A model generated the notes under the pieces. It did not search any database. It saw only the letters and a program-made list of their open reading frames with translations, and was not told where the DNA came from. This document shows, in pieces, positions 62,585-64,000 of a stretch of DNA of 64,000 nucleotides. This stretch comes from Hippophae tibetana (Eukaryota > Streptophyta > Magnoliopsida > Rosales > Elaeagnaceae), in the NCBI GenBank assembly GCA_037013495.1, contig CM072807.1, forward strand, positions 9,055,001 to 9,119,000, given 5' to 3'. The first letter of the stretch is position 1; each line of letters starts with the position of its first letter. Position numbers and translations under genes: made by a program.

Positions 62585-63873
62585 TCACCCGATATGATTG
62601 ACCTGAGACCGCCTACTTTTCCTGGGCGTGCGCCAGCTTTGTCCATCTGCCATTCCAGCTCTCATTTTCTTGTACTCTCTTGATCTTAAGACTCCCTCCA
62701 TGATGTTTATATCTTCACGTATTTCGTGCCTGGAAAGTGATGCTAGACCAGGAAGTATGTCCTTCTGGAAATTTTTCAATCTCCTGCCCCTCCGTATGTT
62801 AACACCACAATCCTTTTTCTCCAAAAAGTTAACTTCATGAGGCTTTGATGGGAAGGCATCTGCACTAGTTTCTGTTAGAAGAGTCATAAGCTCAAAAAAA
62901 TCAGAAATCTCTGGATTTTCCTTCTTAGTTTCAAACTCTTGTGATCCTTCGTCTTTGGTTGAACGAGTTTTATAACAAGCTGAATTATCCAATGAAATAC
63001 GGAGAAGTGACTGAGCTGCCTCTTGGATCAAAACATCCACTGCATCGGAATCTTCATTCTTAAAGCATTGGTGTTTTACCTCAATCCTGCAGAGAGATCT
63101 TTGGTTCTGCTCATCAGACACCATTTCTTGAATTGGAACCTCAGACCCTATCCGGTTTTCAAATAACTCATCAGTGCTCGAGGGATTTCCTAACTCTATT
63201 TCAGATTTTGCAGTGTCTTCGTTATCAACACAATGTGGAGTCTTGCCCGAATCAGAAGATAGATCTCCATGTCCATCTTTAGATATAATTTGGCAGGGAT
63301 TCGAATTTGAAACTTCAATATCTTCTTGTTTCCCCTTCTCATGGTTCACCATTCTAGTAGCTTCACATTTATGGATATTACTCCTGGAAAATTCCAACGA
63401 GGATCCATAGTTACTACAGAAGTCAATTTTCTCTTTGCCAGAGACTTCATAATGGGCAGTTTTGGGTTTCGACACGTCCTCAAAAGCTAGATCAACTTCA
63501 TTGCCACTCAATTTGTTAACTTGGGAATCTCCCAGAGAAAGTTCCATTTTTTCACAATTGCTATTTAAGTCTATAAAAAGAAACTTCCGAGCACCATCTT
63601 GAGGAAGCATGTCACTAGTTTTTTTTGAGCATTTGCTATACTCTTTAGTCTGAAAGATGGAACAAGGACTGCCATCATCTTGCCTGCCAACTAGGCCATT
63701 AACAGAAGCAACAGATGAGCTCTCTGTTGAAGGATGAGCCATTATAGGACCATTCGAGTAACAAGAGGAGTCACCTTTGTTAAGATCCAAGTTCCCATGC
63801 ACAGGAAGATTCATAGGTTGATCCTTGGCAGGAAAATTTCCATTGAAGATATCTCCATGGGAGCTACTTGAAT
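62585..63873 (-). CDS. DUF863 family protein, C-terminal exon (gene continues beyond window)
   Basis: A plant nuclear-type protein of unknown function (DUF863, PF05904). A good 3' splice site (TTTTTTGCAG) precedes the exon at 63873, which stays open for about 429 residues to the TGA at 62585; the frame upstream of that site is intron. The family's hallmark lies near the C-terminus: RRGRRLKNFQKDILPGLASL followed by SRHEIREDINIMEGVLRSRE, matching RRGRQRRDFQRDILPGLxSLSRHEVTEDL. The end is basic (WRTPRKSRRSQVNHIG), as in relatives. Upstream it is acidic and Ser-rich with SDAVDVLIQEAAQSLLRIS and EISDFFELMTLLTE, also family-like. Upstream exons lie beyond the window or within the last 127 bp. No lesions seen; probably a working gene. 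Confidence 0.8.
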
Positions 63874-64000
63874 CTGCAAAAAAGGTGAGTAGTAGGTTAA
63901 ATATGGGCCTAAACCAGAATAACCAAACGATGCTTGGGGGTGAGGAACCAAAATTCAATTTTTCCTGGGTAATACCAAGTATTTACCACTCTACTACAAC

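Overview
This is a window of nuclear DNA from a flowering plant, almost certainly a eudicot. The evidence is short exons with GT..AG introns in plant proteins (plastid-targeted phosphoglycerate dehydrogenase, TIC21, NHD1, a DUF863 protein), plant Copia and hAT elements, and a block of plastid DNA. The sequence is very AT-rich and gene-poor. I cannot name the species.

Layout. 0.4-12.1 kb is a decayed long-LTR Copia element (plus strand, SIRE-like) whose 5' LTR was split by a second Copia element (minus strand, TNT1/Tork-like, 1118-6487). 13.1 kb holds a reticulon gene scrap. 15.4-19.7 kb (minus) is an intron-containing TIC21 gene carrying frameshifts, with a gag-bearing retroelement fragment in its second intron. 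20-30.7 kb is AT-rich repeat country: an LTR fragment, a decayed Copia pol, two copies of a hAT-type MITE and a foldback element of about 1 kb.

30.8-34.1 kb (plus) is an intact five-exon D-3-phosphoglycerate dehydrogenase gene. Tail to tail with it lies a broken plastid Na+/H+ antiporter gene of the NHD1 type (34.8-38.3 kb, minus) that has lost its central exons and carries a TRIM array in their place. Next come a complete-looking Copia element (38.7-43.75 kb, minus) and a broken RICESLEEPER-like hAT transposon (43.8-49.1 kb), itself interrupted by an unclassified 1.47-kb insertion. 50.2-53.4 kb is an old plastid DNA insertion (3'-rps12, rps7, start of ndhB) flanked on both sides by related repeats. 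54.3-58.4 kb (plus) is an intact six-exon cyclase-family (kynurenine formamidase-like) gene with MITEs in its introns. 62.6 kb to the end (minus) is the 3' part of a DUF863 gene.

The expressed content is probably only PGDH (plastid serine synthesis), the cyclase-family protein and the DUF863 protein. PGDH beside NHD1 and PGDH near a cyclase gene match two Arabidopsis neighbourhoods as I remember them (At3g19480-At3g19490 and At4g34180-At4g34200), so the gene order looks ancestral although transposons now separate the genes. I see no convincing new functional system. The least explained items are the 1.47-kb insertion with a terminal hairpin, the foldback element, the hAT-type MITE pair and the repeat-flanked plastid insertion.
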